Origin: CAWBRY01 sp963791295
GTDB taxonomy: Bacteria > Bacteroidota > Bacteroidia > Chitinophagales > Chitinophagaceae
DNA: 64,000 nt
Assembly (NCBI GenBank): GCA_963791295.1
Contig: CAWBRY010000004.1
Location: 186,001 to 250,000 of the forward strand
Reading direction: 5' to 3'
Shown here: piece by piece, positions 7,650 to 17,826 of the stretch
Numbering within the stretch: the stretch's first letter is position 1
Layout of the letters: each line of letters opens with the position of its first letter
Program-made: the position numbers and the translations under genes
The notes under the pieces: generated by a model
The model's input: the letters and a program-made list of their open reading frames with translations, nothing else
What the model was told of the DNA's origin: nothing
The model's database searches: none

Positions 7650-9896
7650 TTACTCCAATTTAAACGCAGCTTCACTCAGTTCCCTGGAATTTGCGCCAAT
7701 AAATATTTTGAAGTCACCCGGCTCTGCAATCCATTGCAATTTTTCATTGTAAAATTTCAGGTCGTCGACGGTTATTTTGAAGGTAATTGTTTTGCTTTCG
7801 CCTGCCTTTAAGAGTACTTGTTGAAATCCTTTCAACTGCTTAACTGGCCTTACAATGGAACCGACCAGGTCACGCAAGTAAAGTTGGACAGTCTCGGTCC
7901 CGTCGCGACTACCCGTATTTGAAAGCTTGATAGTAGCAGTGATCGACTGCCCCGCTTTCACCGACTTTGTATTCAACTGCAAATCACTATAGGAAAAAGT
8001 CGTATAGCTAAGTCCATATCCAAATGGAAATGCCGGATTATTGGGAAGATCAATATAAGCGGATACATAATTCAGATCACTATCATTCCTTGCAGGCCGG
8101 CCAGTATTAAAATGGTCATAGTATATTGGTATCTGCCCTTCCGTCCTTGGAAAAGTGATGGGGAGCCGCGCCGATGGATTATAATCGCCAAACAATACAT
8201 CAGCAATGGCATCACCGGCCGTCGTGCCTAACCACCAGGTGTATAAGATCGCCGCTACATTTTCGCGGGTCCAGTTAAATATCAACGGTCTGCCTGCATT
8301 GATCAACACGATAATTGGCTTGCCTGTCGCATAAACTGCTTTGATCAATTCCTCCTGCACGCCCGGCAAATGAATGTTATTACGGCTCTTCGCTTCACCA
8401 CTCATATCCCTTGCCTCTCCTACACTCATGATGACAACATCTGCCTGTGCGGCCACTTCAACTGCTTCGGCAAATCCGCCCCTGGCTGTATCCCTGATGT
8501 TACATCCATTTGCATATAGCATCTTTGTCTCGGAAGGTAATTTCTTCTTGATCCCGTCCCATTGGGTTACAATAGTAGAACTATCGTCCGGCCATTCATA
8601 ACTCCAAAAACCGAGGTTGTCTCTCACTGCCTTAATAAAGGGACCGATGAGGGCTATCGTTTTTATTTGTTTGGATAAAGGCAATAATCGCTCGCTCTGT
8701 CTGGCGGCTGGTTCATTCTTAAGCAATACAATACTTTTGGAAGCAACCACTCGTGCAGCCTTTAAATGTTCGGGGTTATTCATTTGCTGCTTTTCCCTTT
8801 CCTTATTACAAAATCTAAAAGGATCATCAAAAAGACCTAATTCAAATTTCTTATGCAGGATCCGCTTCACGGCATCATCGATGAGTGAGATAGGGACTTT
8901 TTTATCCTTTACCAACTTTACCATATGATCTTTAAATGACCTGCTTTCCATATCCATATCACAACCGGCTGTAATGGCTGAAAGTGCCGCTTCATAATTG
9001 TCTCTTACATTTCCGTGGTTCACCATTTCACCGACCGAACCCCAATCACTCACGACAAAACCTTTAAATTTCCACTTGCCTTTCAGAATTTCTCTCTGTA
9101 GATATTTATTTCCCGTTGCAGGAACTCCATTGAGATCATTAAATGAATTCATGAACGTCGCAACGCCAGCATCGGCTGCTGCTTTAAATGGCGGGAGATA
9201 AGTCTCCCATAGTGATCGCTCGCTCATGTCGACGGAATTATAGTCACGGCCACCAATAGCCGCACCATATGCCGCAAAGTGTTTAGCACATGCCATCACG
9301 GCGTCAGTCGCTCCCAATCCTTTTCCCTGGAATCCCTTGATCCGAGCCGTAGCAATCAACGAACCCAGGTAGGTATCCTCGCCTGCTCCTTCCATGACCC
9401 GGCCCCAACGCGGGTCGCGAGCGATATCCAACATGGGCGCAAATGTCCAGTGTATGCCGGAAGCTGAAGCTTCAGTGGCTGCGATACGTGCAGATAATTG
9501 CATTGCCTCCAGATCCCAACTGGCAGCTTCTGCCAATGGGATGGGGAATGTTGTCTTATATCCATGGATAACATCCTGGCCAAACAGCAGCGGTATTTTC
9601 AACCTGGATTGCATGGCCATTTCCTGCAATTGACGAGTGTGTTGTTCACCCACCACATTCAACATTGACCCCAATTGTCCGTTGCGTACTTGCGATTGTT
9701 TATCACCATCGGGTGTAATAGGACCAGTCGCTTGCCAGTCCCCATTGTATTGATTTAATTGCCCAACCTTTTCTTCGAGTGTCATGAGTTTTAGCACTGA
9801 ATCGGTCTTCTGATCGATTGATTTGCGTTGAGCAATGGCTAAATGAAAGCTTGATAAAAGGATCAACGCGCAGCAGCATCGGCAAATATTTCCCAT
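7650..9896 (-). CDS. Glycoside hydrolase family 3 beta-glucosidase (BglX-like), secreted
   Basis: The start at 9896 gives 748 residues with a signal peptide (MGNICRCCCALILLSSFHLAIAQ); an upstream ATG at 9962 would add residues ahead of it. The GH3 N-terminal barrel has KHFAAYGAAIGGRDYN near residue 210 and the nucleophile motif GFVVSDWGSV with Asp near residue 284. The GH3 C-terminal domain and a fibronectin-like end domain (YGLSYTTFSYSD onward) follow, the full three-part BglX layout. It probably acts in the periplasm on beta-linked gluco-oligosaccharides. It is the last minus-strand gene of the carbohydrate locus and is divergent from the nagB-like gene. Confidence 0.93.
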   Translation of the reverse strand: MGNICRCCCALILLSSFHLAIAQRKSIDQKTDSVLKLMTLEEKVGQLNQYNGDWQATGPITPDGDKQSQVRNGQLGSMLNVVGEQHTRQLQEMAMQSRLKIPLLFGQDVIHGYKTTFPIPLAEAASWDLEAMQLSARIAATEASASGIHWTFAPMLDIARDPRWGRVMEGAGEDTYLGSLIATARIKGFQGKGLGATDAVMACAKHFAAYGAAIGGRDYNSVDMSERSLWETYLPPFKAAADAGVATFMNSFNDLNGVPATGNKYLQREILKGKWKFKGFVVSDWGSVGEMVNHGNVRDNYEAALSAITAGCDMDMESRSFKDHMVKLVKDKKVPISLIDDAVKRILHKKFELGLFDDPFRFCNKEREKQQMNNPEHLKAARVVASKSIVLLKNEPAARQSERLLPLSKQIKTIALIGPFIKAVRDNLGFWSYEWPDDSSTIVTQWDGIKKKLPSETKMLYANGCNIRDTARGGFAEAVEVAAQADVVIMSVGEARDMSGEAKSRNNIHLPGVQEELIKAVYATGKPIIVLINAGRPLIFNWTRENVAAILYTWWLGTTAGDAIADVLFGDYNPSARLPITFPRTEGQIPIYYDHFNTGRPARNDSDLNYVSAYIDLPNNPAFPFGYGLSYTTFSYSDLQLNTKSVKAGQSITATIKLSNTGSRDGTETVQLYLRDLVGSIVRPVKQLKGFQQVLLKAGESKTITFKITVDDLKFYNEKLQWIAEPGDFKIFIGANSRELSEAAFKLE

Positions 9897-10006
9897 ATCT
9901 TTTTTTTGTAATGGTACAAATAACTCCAGATTCCGCTCGATTTTTTTCAACAAAATTGGCATATCACTTTCCCTTACCTTAGCTAAAGACTTTCAAAAGG
10001 TATATC

Positions 10007-10735
10007 ATGAATGTAATTGTAGCCGATGATTACGGACAAATGTCCAAACTGGCAGCCACTGAGGTGATCCGGCTGATGAAATCTTATAATGACCCTCTGT
10101 TGTGCACTGCATCGGGCGATTCCCCCGCAGGTTTGTATAAAGAATTGGTGGATGAGTATAAGAATGGAAAATTGAATGTCACCCGGTGGAATTTTGTCGC
10201 CCTGGATGAATGGGTTGGCTTAAATGGGAATGATGAAGGCAGTTGCCGCTTTCACCTCGATCACCAATTATTTAATCCGCTAACGATTGATGCTCATAAA
10301 ATTCATTTCTTCGACGGCAAAGCCACCGATTCGAAAAAAGAATGTGAGGTGATCGATCAATATATTCGTCAGCAAGACGGCATTGACGTAGTCATATTAG
10401 GCCTGGGAATGAATGGACACATTGGAATGAATGAACCGGGAAGCTCCGAGAAATTGCGATCACATGTAGCTGAGCTGGATCCTATCACCCAACAAACCGG
10501 ACAGAAGTATTTCAAGAAACAACAAGAGCTGAAAGGAGGTATCACCCTCGGACTGGCAACGATCATGGAATCCAAAAACATTATTTTATTAGTCAGCGGT
10601 GCACACAAGGCTCCTATTGTCAAAAAAATGATTGAAGGAGAAATATCCGCGACCCTGCCCGGCAGCTTGCTGCGCAGGCATCCTCAATTGAAGATCTATC
10701 TCGACAAAGCGTCGGCGAGCTTATTAGCGTCTTAA
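10007..10735 (+). CDS. Glucosamine-6-phosphate deaminase family protein (NagB-like)
   Basis: A 242-residue protein. NagB/6-phosphogluconolactonase family motifs are SGDSPAGLYKEL near residue 36, the LDEW motif at 66-69 with the catalytic Asp, and GLGMNGHIGMNEPG at 132-145. It is expected to convert an amino-sugar phosphate (glucosamine-6-phosphate in NagB) to a keto-sugar phosphate and ammonia in the cytoplasm. A ROK kinase starts six bases after its stop, a natural kinase-deaminase pair. A weak promoter-like TACCTTAG lies at 9975-9982. The exact sugar is not certain because no NagA deacetylase is present here. Confidence 0.85.
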   Translation: MNVIVADDYGQMSKLAATEVIRLMKSYNDPLLCTASGDSPAGLYKELVDEYKNGKLNVTRWNFVALDEWVGLNGNDEGSCRFHLDHQLFNPLTIDAHKIHFFDGKATDSKKECEVIDQYIRQQDGIDVVILGLGMNGHIGMNEPGSSEKLRSHVAELDPITQQTGQKYFKKQQELKGGITLGLATIMESKNIILLVSGAHKAPIVKKMIEGEISATLPGSLLRRHPQLKIYLDKASASLLAS

Positions 10736-10741
10736 TATTAT

Positions 10742-11587
10742 ATGAGCAAGAAAGGAATTCTTGGAATAGACATGGGCGGAACACAGATCCGCGCCGGAAT
10801 CGTGATAGACAATGATATCTCCTCCATAGCGGCTCAAAAGATAAACCCCCTTGGTACAGCTGAAGAAATACTCGAAGATGTTTTTCGCTTTACTGATCCC
10901 CTAATCAATACATCAGTGACTGCCATTGGCATCGGAGTTCCGGGATTGGCGAATGCCGCTCAATCGGTGGTGTATGATGTATATAATATTCCAGCCTGGA
11001 CAGAAATGCATTTGCAACAATTGTTACAGGACCGATATCACGTGCCCGTCCTCGTCAACAACGATGCGAATTGCTTTGCATTGGGTGAATACCATTTTGG
11101 AAAAGGGAAGGGTCACGATTCTATGATCGGACTCACCATCGGAACCGGATTGGGATCAGGTATCATCCTCAATCATCAACTATATGCCGGAGAAAACGGC
11201 GGAGCCGGTGAGTTCGGGATGATGGACTACCTCGATAAGTATTATGAATACTATGCCTGCGGACAATTCTTTGATAATATATATGGTGTGAGCGGAGAAG
11301 CGGTTTTTGAAAGAGCAAAGAACGGAGATGCAGAAGCAAAACGCATGTACGAGGAAATGGGATTTCACTTGGGCAAGGCGATCCGGTCAATCCTTTATGC
11401 ATTTGATGTAGGATTGATTGTCCTGGGTGGGTCGGTGCGACATGCTTATCCTTTTTTCTCCAAACCTATGTGGGAACTCATAAATGGGTTAATATTTCGG
11501 AAAGCAAAAGAAAAACTCAAAATTGAGATATCTGAACTGAGCAATAGCGGCATCTTCGGTGCTGCTGCCCTTCACTTGAAGAGCTAA
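10742..11587 (+). CDS. ROK family sugar kinase without the usual zinc cysteines
   Basis: A 281-residue protein. The ATP-binding phosphate motif GIDMGGTQIRAG is at residues 8-19, the sugar-site VNNDANCFALGEY near residue 100, and GLTIGTGLGSGIILN near residue 130. ROK kinases normally have a CxCGxxGCxE zinc motif after the GxGExGH stretch. Here the corresponding segment is GEFGMMDYLDKYYEYYACGQFF with a single Cys, so the zinc site is absent. It probably phosphorylates a hexose or amino-sugar together with the NagB-like enzyme upstream. It is convergent with the GH97 gene; the 28-base gap has no clear terminator. Confidence 0.85.
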   Translation: MSKKGILGIDMGGTQIRAGIVIDNDISSIAAQKINPLGTAEEILEDVFRFTDPLINTSVTAIGIGVPGLANAAQSVVYDVYNIPAWTEMHLQQLLQDRYHVPVLVNNDANCFALGEYHFGKGKGHDSMIGLTIGTGLGSGIILNHQLYAGENGGAGEFGMMDYLDKYYEYYACGQFFDNIYGVSGEAVFERAKNGDAEAKRMYEEMGFHLGKAIRSILYAFDVGLIVLGGSVRHAYPFFSKPMWELINGLIFRKAKEKLKIEISELSNSGIFGAAALHLKS

Positions 11588-11615
11588 AGTTTTTACACAG
11601 TGGCTTTGCCGGGGA

Positions 11616-13598
11616 TCAATTGCTTTTTCGCTTAATCAATTTTATCGCAAATCCACCGCCAGGCGCCATTTGCACGGACAATGCCTGATCTTTATTCACC
11701 GCCAATTTTTTGATCGTATAGTCGGACGGATACCTGTTCGCGTTGATCCCATCTTCGCACCATGTTGCATCATAGATTCCTTCATCGAGAAAATCGAAAG
11801 ACAGCTTGAATTCGCGGCCGCTCCAATCTGTCATCCCTCCGATAAACCAATCGTCTCCCTTTTTCCTCGCCGTAATAATATAATCTGAAACCTTCGCTTC
11901 CAGAATTTTCGTTTCATCCCACGTAGTGGGAAAACTCCCAAGTAACTGCATGAACTCAGGTTCCATCAGACCCTGCGATGGATTTCCTGAAAAAATTTGA
12001 ATGGGACTATCATATACGATGAACATGGCTAGCTGATGGCAGCGAGTTCCCTGGCTCATCACTTTTTGCTCAATCGAACGAAACTGCGATTGAGTTGCAT
12101 TATCTAAAATTCCTGGTTCATAGTCGAAGGATCCTGCCAACATCCGCGTAAATGGTAGCACGAGGTCGTGCTCGGGTGTTGCCTTGTCGCTCCATATATT
12201 ATATTCCGAACCAAGCACCCCTTCACGAGTGATGGAGTTCGGCCAGGTGCGATTAAATCCTTTCGGCGGAAACGCTCCATGATACATGATCATGATCTTA
12301 TGATCTGCACAGGCCCTCGCGATCCGGTGATAAAAGTTAACCATCTCCTGATCGTCACGGTCCATAAAATCTGTCATTATGAAATCAACACCCCATTTGT
12401 TAAATTGATCCAGTGCACTGTCTAGTTGCCTTTCCAGCGTTGAACAAAGCGTCCACATACTCAATTTAATATTCTTAGTGCGTGCATACGCCGCGATCGT
12501 ATCCATATTGATTTCCGGATTAATATCAAAGAGATTTTGGTAATTGCTCCACCCCGCATCCATCATGATCCGGTCGAAGGAGAATTGGCTGGCAAAATCC
12601 AGATAATATTTATACGTAGCTGTATTGACGCCTGTCTTGAATGGGACGTTAAATAAATTCACTCCTATAATCCATTCATCGGTACCCTTGCCCGGCGTTA
12701 TCCAGGAAGGATCTGCAATCCGCGAGGGAGACGCAAGACGGTATACAAGGTCGTTGCCAGGTAGTTGCTTATCTTCCGCAGCGATCATTAATACCCGCCA
12801 GGGCAGCGACCTTGTTCCTTTTGTTTTAGCAATGTATTCCGCCCTCTTAATAACAATACGCTGTGGAAAGCCGCCTTCAGTCATCTTTTCTTCAGTGGGA
12901 TAACCAGAAAATATGCCTTCCAATGCGTTACCGTTGGTTCCGGATAGAAACATTCCCGGATAATCTTCGAGATCTGATTCAGTGATTGCCAACTTGACCT
13001 CGTTGCTGTCACCAATAAGCAGCGGCGAATAAGCAAGGTCTTCAGCAGTGAGACTATCTAAATCTTTCCATTGATACAATTCCTCAAAGCTTGTATGAAA
13101 GCGATCGGCGTCAAGACGTGGCTTTACCAGAGGCAGAAGAGCTTTCTTGCGCGGTGCAAATTGAAATCGCGCGATCTCATTTTGTATAATGATCGAATCC
13201 CTGAAGCGGGTGAGCAGCCGGTATGCGATCCCATCGTCGTAGACCCTGAATTGCAGTGTAAAAGGTTGCCGGAATTCAAGAGTCAATTGCACATATTGGT
13301 CTTTTATGCGACTTCTTTTTTCTGGCACGGGTGATACAATGACATCATCAAACGAGCGGATCGATTTTTTCCGGATGCGTAGATCATTCGACAGTTTTTG
13401 ATCGTCGTTCAGGATGAGGTCAATCCAGGAGGCTTCAAGAATGATTTTGGCTTCGTATTTTATAGTATAGCTTAAACGATCTTTCAAATTGACCGTAATT
13501 GCTATTTTCTGATTGGGAGAATGAACCGTAATGCTATCAGTGGCCCTTATTGTATTGGAAAAAATAAAAAAGAAAAGAAGAAAAAACAGGATTTTCAT
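11616..13598 (-). CDS. Glycoside hydrolase family 97 alpha-glycosidase, secreted
   Basis: The start at 13598 gives 660 residues with a strong signal peptide (MKILFFLLFFFIFSNTIRA). The N-terminal beta-sandwich (residues 20-280), the catalytic barrel and a C-terminal beta domain follow GH97 order. The barrel contains MDAGWSNYQ near residue 350, DFMDRDDQEMV near 410 and TREGVLGSEYN near 458. In retaining GH97 enzymes an Asp at the first of the last two positions is the nucleophile, and this motif fits that class better than the SusB-type inverting class. GH97 enzymes act on alpha-glucosides or alpha-galactosides; the substrate here is unknown. Confidence 0.9.
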   Translation of the reverse strand: MKILFFLLFFFIFSNTIRATDSITVHSPNQKIAITVNLKDRLSYTIKYEAKIILEASWIDLILNDDQKLSNDLRIRKKSIRSFDDVIVSPVPEKRSRIKDQYVQLTLEFRQPFTLQFRVYDDGIAYRLLTRFRDSIIIQNEIARFQFAPRKKALLPLVKPRLDADRFHTSFEELYQWKDLDSLTAEDLAYSPLLIGDSNEVKLAITESDLEDYPGMFLSGTNGNALEGIFSGYPTEEKMTEGGFPQRIVIKRAEYIAKTKGTRSLPWRVLMIAAEDKQLPGNDLVYRLASPSRIADPSWITPGKGTDEWIIGVNLFNVPFKTGVNTATYKYYLDFASQFSFDRIMMDAGWSNYQNLFDINPEINMDTIAAYARTKNIKLSMWTLCSTLERQLDSALDQFNKWGVDFIMTDFMDRDDQEMVNFYHRIARACADHKIMIMYHGAFPPKGFNRTWPNSITREGVLGSEYNIWSDKATPEHDLVLPFTRMLAGSFDYEPGILDNATQSQFRSIEQKVMSQGTRCHQLAMFIVYDSPIQIFSGNPSQGLMEPEFMQLLGSFPTTWDETKILEAKVSDYIITARKKGDDWFIGGMTDWSGREFKLSFDFLDEGIYDATWCEDGINANRYPSDYTIKKLAVNKDQALSVQMAPGGGFAIKLIKRKSN

Positions 13599-13620
13599 GC
13601 ACATAGGTTTCACATTACGA

Positions 13621-13647
13621 TCACTACTCACCATTCACTACTCACCA
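13621..13647. repeat. Short tandem duplication, 13 bases with 1-base spacer
   Basis: TCACTACTCACCA occurs at 13621-13633 and again at 13635-13647, in the 53-base gap between the GH123-like and GH97 genes. It does not form a hairpin. It is probably a simple spacer repeat. Confidence 0.7.
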
Positions 13648-13651
13648 CTCA

Positions 13652-15517
13652 CTATTTTAATAGATCACTGATCTTATCGACTAACTCCTTTCCCTTCCTC
13701 AACGCTTCTTCAAGCGAAGCGGCAATAAATTCCTTTTCATTATTGAATGTTTGCAAATGCGACTCCAACTCTTCCATGAGTTTCTTCACGGTCGGGTTAG
13801 TTGAATGCATAGCCTCGCGTTTCAATATCCTTATTTTCTCAAAGTCCACAATCCCTTCGCGAACCTTTTCGAGGCGGATGCTGCTCTGTCCCCCCGGATA
13901 AACCATGTAGCAATCGCCAGCCGGCCACACCACATGCCTGGTATCCCTCGTGGGATCGGCCGTCCATGAATCGTAAGCCCAGCGAAGCAAGCCATCATAG
14001 CCATGTGCCATCGTATACCAACCCAGCCACCTCCCTTCAACAGGAGGCGAAAAAACAAAAGTATTTGGCTTGGGTGGCGTACAACATATATAAAAACTGG
14101 AAGTCTTTTTATCTGCTGTCCTGCGTTTCGTTTCGGCGACTGATGGCTCCTTGTTGAATACAGAAGAATAGTCGTCCAATAGGCTATTCAATGCTGAAGG
14201 CTCTTTGCTTCCAGCCTTTTGTAATTGGGATACAAGCGGGTTAGCTTCACCATGCCAATCGCCCGCATAAGTGATCCTCCATTGACTGGAATGATCCCGG
14301 ATCACCTTGATTGCCGAAAGAGTTTGCTCCATCGTATTCTCATTGACACCCAGGTAGGTCTTATTAAACCATCCTTTCTTTTCCAAATGAGATTTTAAAT
14401 CAGTGAGAAAAATATTCCAGTTTGTTTTAAATGTGTCTGAAAGAGGCAGCCACCTTTCATAGACATAAGCACCAGTGCGTTCATCCATATAACGAAATCG
14501 TTCACCCCATGGAAGCGGTGTGTAAATAGTGATTGCCTCATCAATTCCCATTTTCATTGCCAATTCTACATATTGATCGAAAATGCGATAGTCGAATTTC
14601 CAGGAACCATTGCTTCTCCTGACCCAATCAATCATTCCTTCTTCCAAATAATATTCATTGTCGCCCCAGGGAGAATGCACCGCGTACGTGGTGATATATT
14701 TTCCTCCAACATCCGCATATAGTTTCAAATGATCTTTGAGTAATAGCTCATGTGCCTGACTCCAGGGCTTCACATGATAATAGTCAGCAATCACCCATGG
14801 ATTTTGCCAAAGATCCAGCCGGAATGTCCAGTCATTTGGTTTAGGCAACAATTCATTTTCAACCTTGATCCTGATATTCAAATCCATCACTGCGTTATCT
14901 GAAATAGCTTGCACAACACCACTATAAGAACCCGGTTTTGTCAAAGGGGGAATATCTAACGCAAGCCAGACAGGTCTCGTTGTACGACCGGGCAGGTCAA
15001 ACCGATCCATTCCGACATCCATAGGAACCAGACGGTCGGGCATTAAAAAACCCTTATCCACCGGACCCACACCACAATCCACATTCCTTGCATCATATGG
15101 AAAATTAGATAGCACATATCGCACGAGGCTCAGCCTTAGATATTTTTTATCCAGGATGTTTCCATTCTGATCTTTAAGATCGTTCAACTTGAAACGAACC
15201 TGGTTCAGCGTATCCGGGGACCAGACGAGGATCATGGCATTCAATCGCTCGCCTCTCCATCCAGACGCCAGCCAACTTGTACTTTCATTTTTTATTTCCG
15301 GCACTTCTGCCCTGAAATATGCACGATCCGTAATGGCAAATGAGACATGCATGCCCGGCTTCTCTCTTTCCCAACGTTGAGGATCGACAGGGAGATCGAA
15401 TGCATATTCCTCAACGGCGTGCTGTTTAAGGGAAGGAAACAGAGTAGAATCTATACGTCCCGGTTGCGCATAAACTGCGGATGCAGTCCACAATATTGAC
15501 AATATCCATCTCATCAT
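13652..15517 (-). CDS. Secreted GH123-like protein (DUF4091 family)
   Basis: A 621-residue protein with a signal peptide ending near AVYAQP (residue 18). A beta-rich N-terminal part is followed by a barrel region (DYYHVKPWSQAHELLLKDHL near 250) and a C-terminal DUF4091-type segment (DGLLRWAYDSW near 505, then WPAGDCYMVYPG). This is the layout of GH123 beta-N-acetylgalactosaminidases and relatives. The catalytic Asp-Glu pair of GH123 is expected in the segment TYLGVNENTMEQ near residue 392; here it reads Asn-Glu. Activity may therefore differ from classic GH123. It lies six bases after the stop of a GH3 gene. Confidence 0.8.
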   Translation of the reverse strand: MMRWILSILWTASAVYAQPGRIDSTLFPSLKQHAVEEYAFDLPVDPQRWEREKPGMHVSFAITDRAYFRAEVPEIKNESTSWLASGWRGERLNAMILVWSPDTLNQVRFKLNDLKDQNGNILDKKYLRLSLVRYVLSNFPYDARNVDCGVGPVDKGFLMPDRLVPMDVGMDRFDLPGRTTRPVWLALDIPPLTKPGSYSGVVQAISDNAVMDLNIRIKVENELLPKPNDWTFRLDLWQNPWVIADYYHVKPWSQAHELLLKDHLKLYADVGGKYITTYAVHSPWGDNEYYLEEGMIDWVRRSNGSWKFDYRIFDQYVELAMKMGIDEAITIYTPLPWGERFRYMDERTGAYVYERWLPLSDTFKTNWNIFLTDLKSHLEKKGWFNKTYLGVNENTMEQTLSAIKVIRDHSSQWRITYAGDWHGEANPLVSQLQKAGSKEPSALNSLLDDYSSVFNKEPSVAETKRRTADKKTSSFYICCTPPKPNTFVFSPPVEGRWLGWYTMAHGYDGLLRWAYDSWTADPTRDTRHVVWPAGDCYMVYPGGQSSIRLEKVREGIVDFEKIRILKREAMHSTNPTVKKLMEELESHLQTFNNEKEFIAASLEEALRKGKELVDKISDLLK

Positions 15518-15523
15518 CTACTC

Positions 15524-17821
15524 TTATTTAACCCAGTTTATTTTTGCGGATTTGACATCACGGGAATTGCCTCCAATCATGATCTCAAATTCTCCCGGTT
15601 CCCAGTCGTTCTTCAAATCATAGTTGTAGAACCGAAGATCATTCGTACTAATGTTAAAAGTAACCTTCTTTGATTCGCCGGCTTTCAATTCAATTTTTTG
15701 AAAGCCTTTCAATTCTTTCACGGGCCTGGTCACGCTTCCTACCAGGTCGCGGATGTATAATTGAACTACTTCCTTCCCGGCCACTTTGCCAGTATTGGAG
15801 ACATTCACACTTGCCGTCAATGTTTGATTACCTTTCAATGAAGTCGAGCTCAATTCAATATCTCCATAGGTAAATGATGTATAGCTCAGTCCGAATCCGA
15901 ATGGATAGAGAGGATCGTTGGAAACATCTAAATAATTGGAACGAAACTTTTGAAACCATTTACCCTCTGGTAATGGTCTTCCGGTGTTCTTATGATTATA
16001 ATAAAGTGGCACCTGCCCCAAATTTTGAGGAAAGGTGGTGCTGAGCTTCCCCGAAGGATTTACATCGCCAAACAATACGTCGGCAATGGCATCTCCTGCC
16101 TCAGTTCCTCCAAACCAGACATTCAGTATGGCGGGGACATTTTCTTGTTCCCATTTCAAGGCCAATGGTCTGCCGGTAAATAATACTAACACAACGGGCT
16201 TGCCGGTTTTCAAAAGTTCCTTTAATAGGTCTTTTTGAATAGAAGGGATTTCAATGCTGCTACGGCTGGACGACTCGCCACTCATTTCGGCAGATTCGCC
16301 CACAGCCGCGACAATGACATCTGCCTGGTTGGCAATGTTGATTGCCTCCTGAAGAATTTCATTCGCGGGCCGACTATCTCTTCTTAATGATTTCCCAAAC
16401 ATGCCAGCCCTGTCTTCGAATAAGCTGTCTTCATCTAAATTGGACCCTCGCGCCTGCAATATCTTAATATTATTACCACCTGCATTTTTTAGACCTTGCA
16501 AAACTGTTACAGCCTGTTCGTACCTGGCGGCAACACTCCATGTGCCCGGCATGTTTTCCCTGGCATCAGCCAACGGCCCAATCAATGCAATGGTCCCCTG
16601 TTTTTTCAGAGGTAAGATATTGCCCTCATTTTTTAGCAATACAAAACTTTGACTTGCAATTTCTCTTGCTGCTTTTCGGTTGCTTTCTGTAAAGACTTCT
16701 GTTTTAGCACGATCTTGATTGCAATAGCGATAAGGATCAGCAAACAAACCAAGTCTATATTTAGCTTCCAGTATTCTTCTGCACGCTGCCTCAATCTGCT
16801 GCTGAGTTACTTTTCCTGCGCTCAATGATTTTTTTAAGGTGGTGAGAAAGCCTTCCCCAACCATATCCATGTCAACACCTGCCATTAAGGCCTTGCCTGA
16901 CACTGCCTGCAAGTCGCCGATGCCGTGATCAACCATTTCATTAATACCCGTATAGTCGGTAACTACAAAACCTTTAAAACCCCATTGTTTCCGCAATACA
17001 TCCGTCATCAACCATCTGTTTGCCGTTGCCGGTAAGCCATCCACTTCATTGAATGAAGCCATCACGGAGCCGACCCCTGCGTCTACAGCTGCTTTGTAGG
17101 GAGGAAGATATTCGTTATACATTCTCATATGACTCATGTCAGTGGTGTTATAATCCCTGCCGGCTTCGGAAGCTCCATATAGTGCATAATGCTTTACGCA
17201 TGACATGATCCTATTGGTCTTGCTAAAATCATCACCCTGATATCCTTTCACCATCGCTTTCGCAATTTGCGACCCGAGGTATGCGTCTTCTCCATTGCCT
17301 TCAGATACTCTTCCCCATCGTGGATCGCGACAAATATCAACCATGGGTGAAAATGTCCAGCAAATACCATCGGCGCTAGCCTCTGTAGCAGCAATCCTGG
17401 CACTTTTTTCAACAGCCTCCATATCCCATATACATGAAAGACCCAATGGAATAGGAAAAGCAGTTTCATAACCGTGGATCACATCCATGCCAAATAACAT
17501 GGGTATTTTCAAGCGACTGTTCTCGACAGCAATCTTTTGCACGTACTTTATTTTCTCGACTCCTTTTATATTAAACAAACCTCCAACCTGCCCTTCTTTT
17601 ATTTTTTTACCAATGGCCGAAGAATCGGTCCCTGGTTGACCTCCCGTCACTATGTCTCCGGCGCCGGGTAAATTCAGTTGTCCTATTTTTTCGTCCAGTG
17701 TCATTTTTTTCATCAGGGCATCGATAAATGACCTCATTTGGCCGTCCGATTTTTGGACCGGTTGGGCAACAGCAACGAAAATAAACAGCAAGGATGCAAA
17801 CAGTAGGAAGCTTCGTTTCAT
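15524..17821 (-). CDS. Glycoside hydrolase family 3 beta-glucosidase (BglX-like), secreted
   Basis: A 765-residue protein with a signal peptide (MKRSFLLFASLLFIFVAVAQ). It shares the full domain order with the GH3 enzyme at 7650-9896: N-terminal barrel with KHYALYGASEAGRDYN, nucleophile motif GFVVTDYTGI with Asp near residue 289, GH3 C-terminal domain with GESAEMSGESSSRSS, and a fibronectin-like tail from YPFGFGLSYTSFTY. It is a paralogue rather than a recent copy, since many positions differ. Six to seven bases separate it from both neighbours, so it is co-transcribed with the GH97 fusion upstream and the GH123-like gene downstream. Confidence 0.93.
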   Translation of the reverse strand: MKRSFLLFASLLFIFVAVAQPVQKSDGQMRSFIDALMKKMTLDEKIGQLNLPGAGDIVTGGQPGTDSSAIGKKIKEGQVGGLFNIKGVEKIKYVQKIAVENSRLKIPMLFGMDVIHGYETAFPIPLGLSCIWDMEAVEKSARIAATEASADGICWTFSPMVDICRDPRWGRVSEGNGEDAYLGSQIAKAMVKGYQGDDFSKTNRIMSCVKHYALYGASEAGRDYNTTDMSHMRMYNEYLPPYKAAVDAGVGSVMASFNEVDGLPATANRWLMTDVLRKQWGFKGFVVTDYTGINEMVDHGIGDLQAVSGKALMAGVDMDMVGEGFLTTLKKSLSAGKVTQQQIEAACRRILEAKYRLGLFADPYRYCNQDRAKTEVFTESNRKAAREIASQSFVLLKNEGNILPLKKQGTIALIGPLADARENMPGTWSVAARYEQAVTVLQGLKNAGGNNIKILQARGSNLDEDSLFEDRAGMFGKSLRRDSRPANEILQEAINIANQADVIVAAVGESAEMSGESSSRSSIEIPSIQKDLLKELLKTGKPVVLVLFTGRPLALKWEQENVPAILNVWFGGTEAGDAIADVLFGDVNPSGKLSTTFPQNLGQVPLYYNHKNTGRPLPEGKWFQKFRSNYLDVSNDPLYPFGFGLSYTSFTYGDIELSSTSLKGNQTLTASVNVSNTGKVAGKEVVQLYIRDLVGSVTRPVKELKGFQKIELKAGESKKVTFNISTNDLRFYNYDLKNDWEPGEFEIMIGGNSRDVKSAKINWVK

Positions 17822-17826
17822 GTCCT

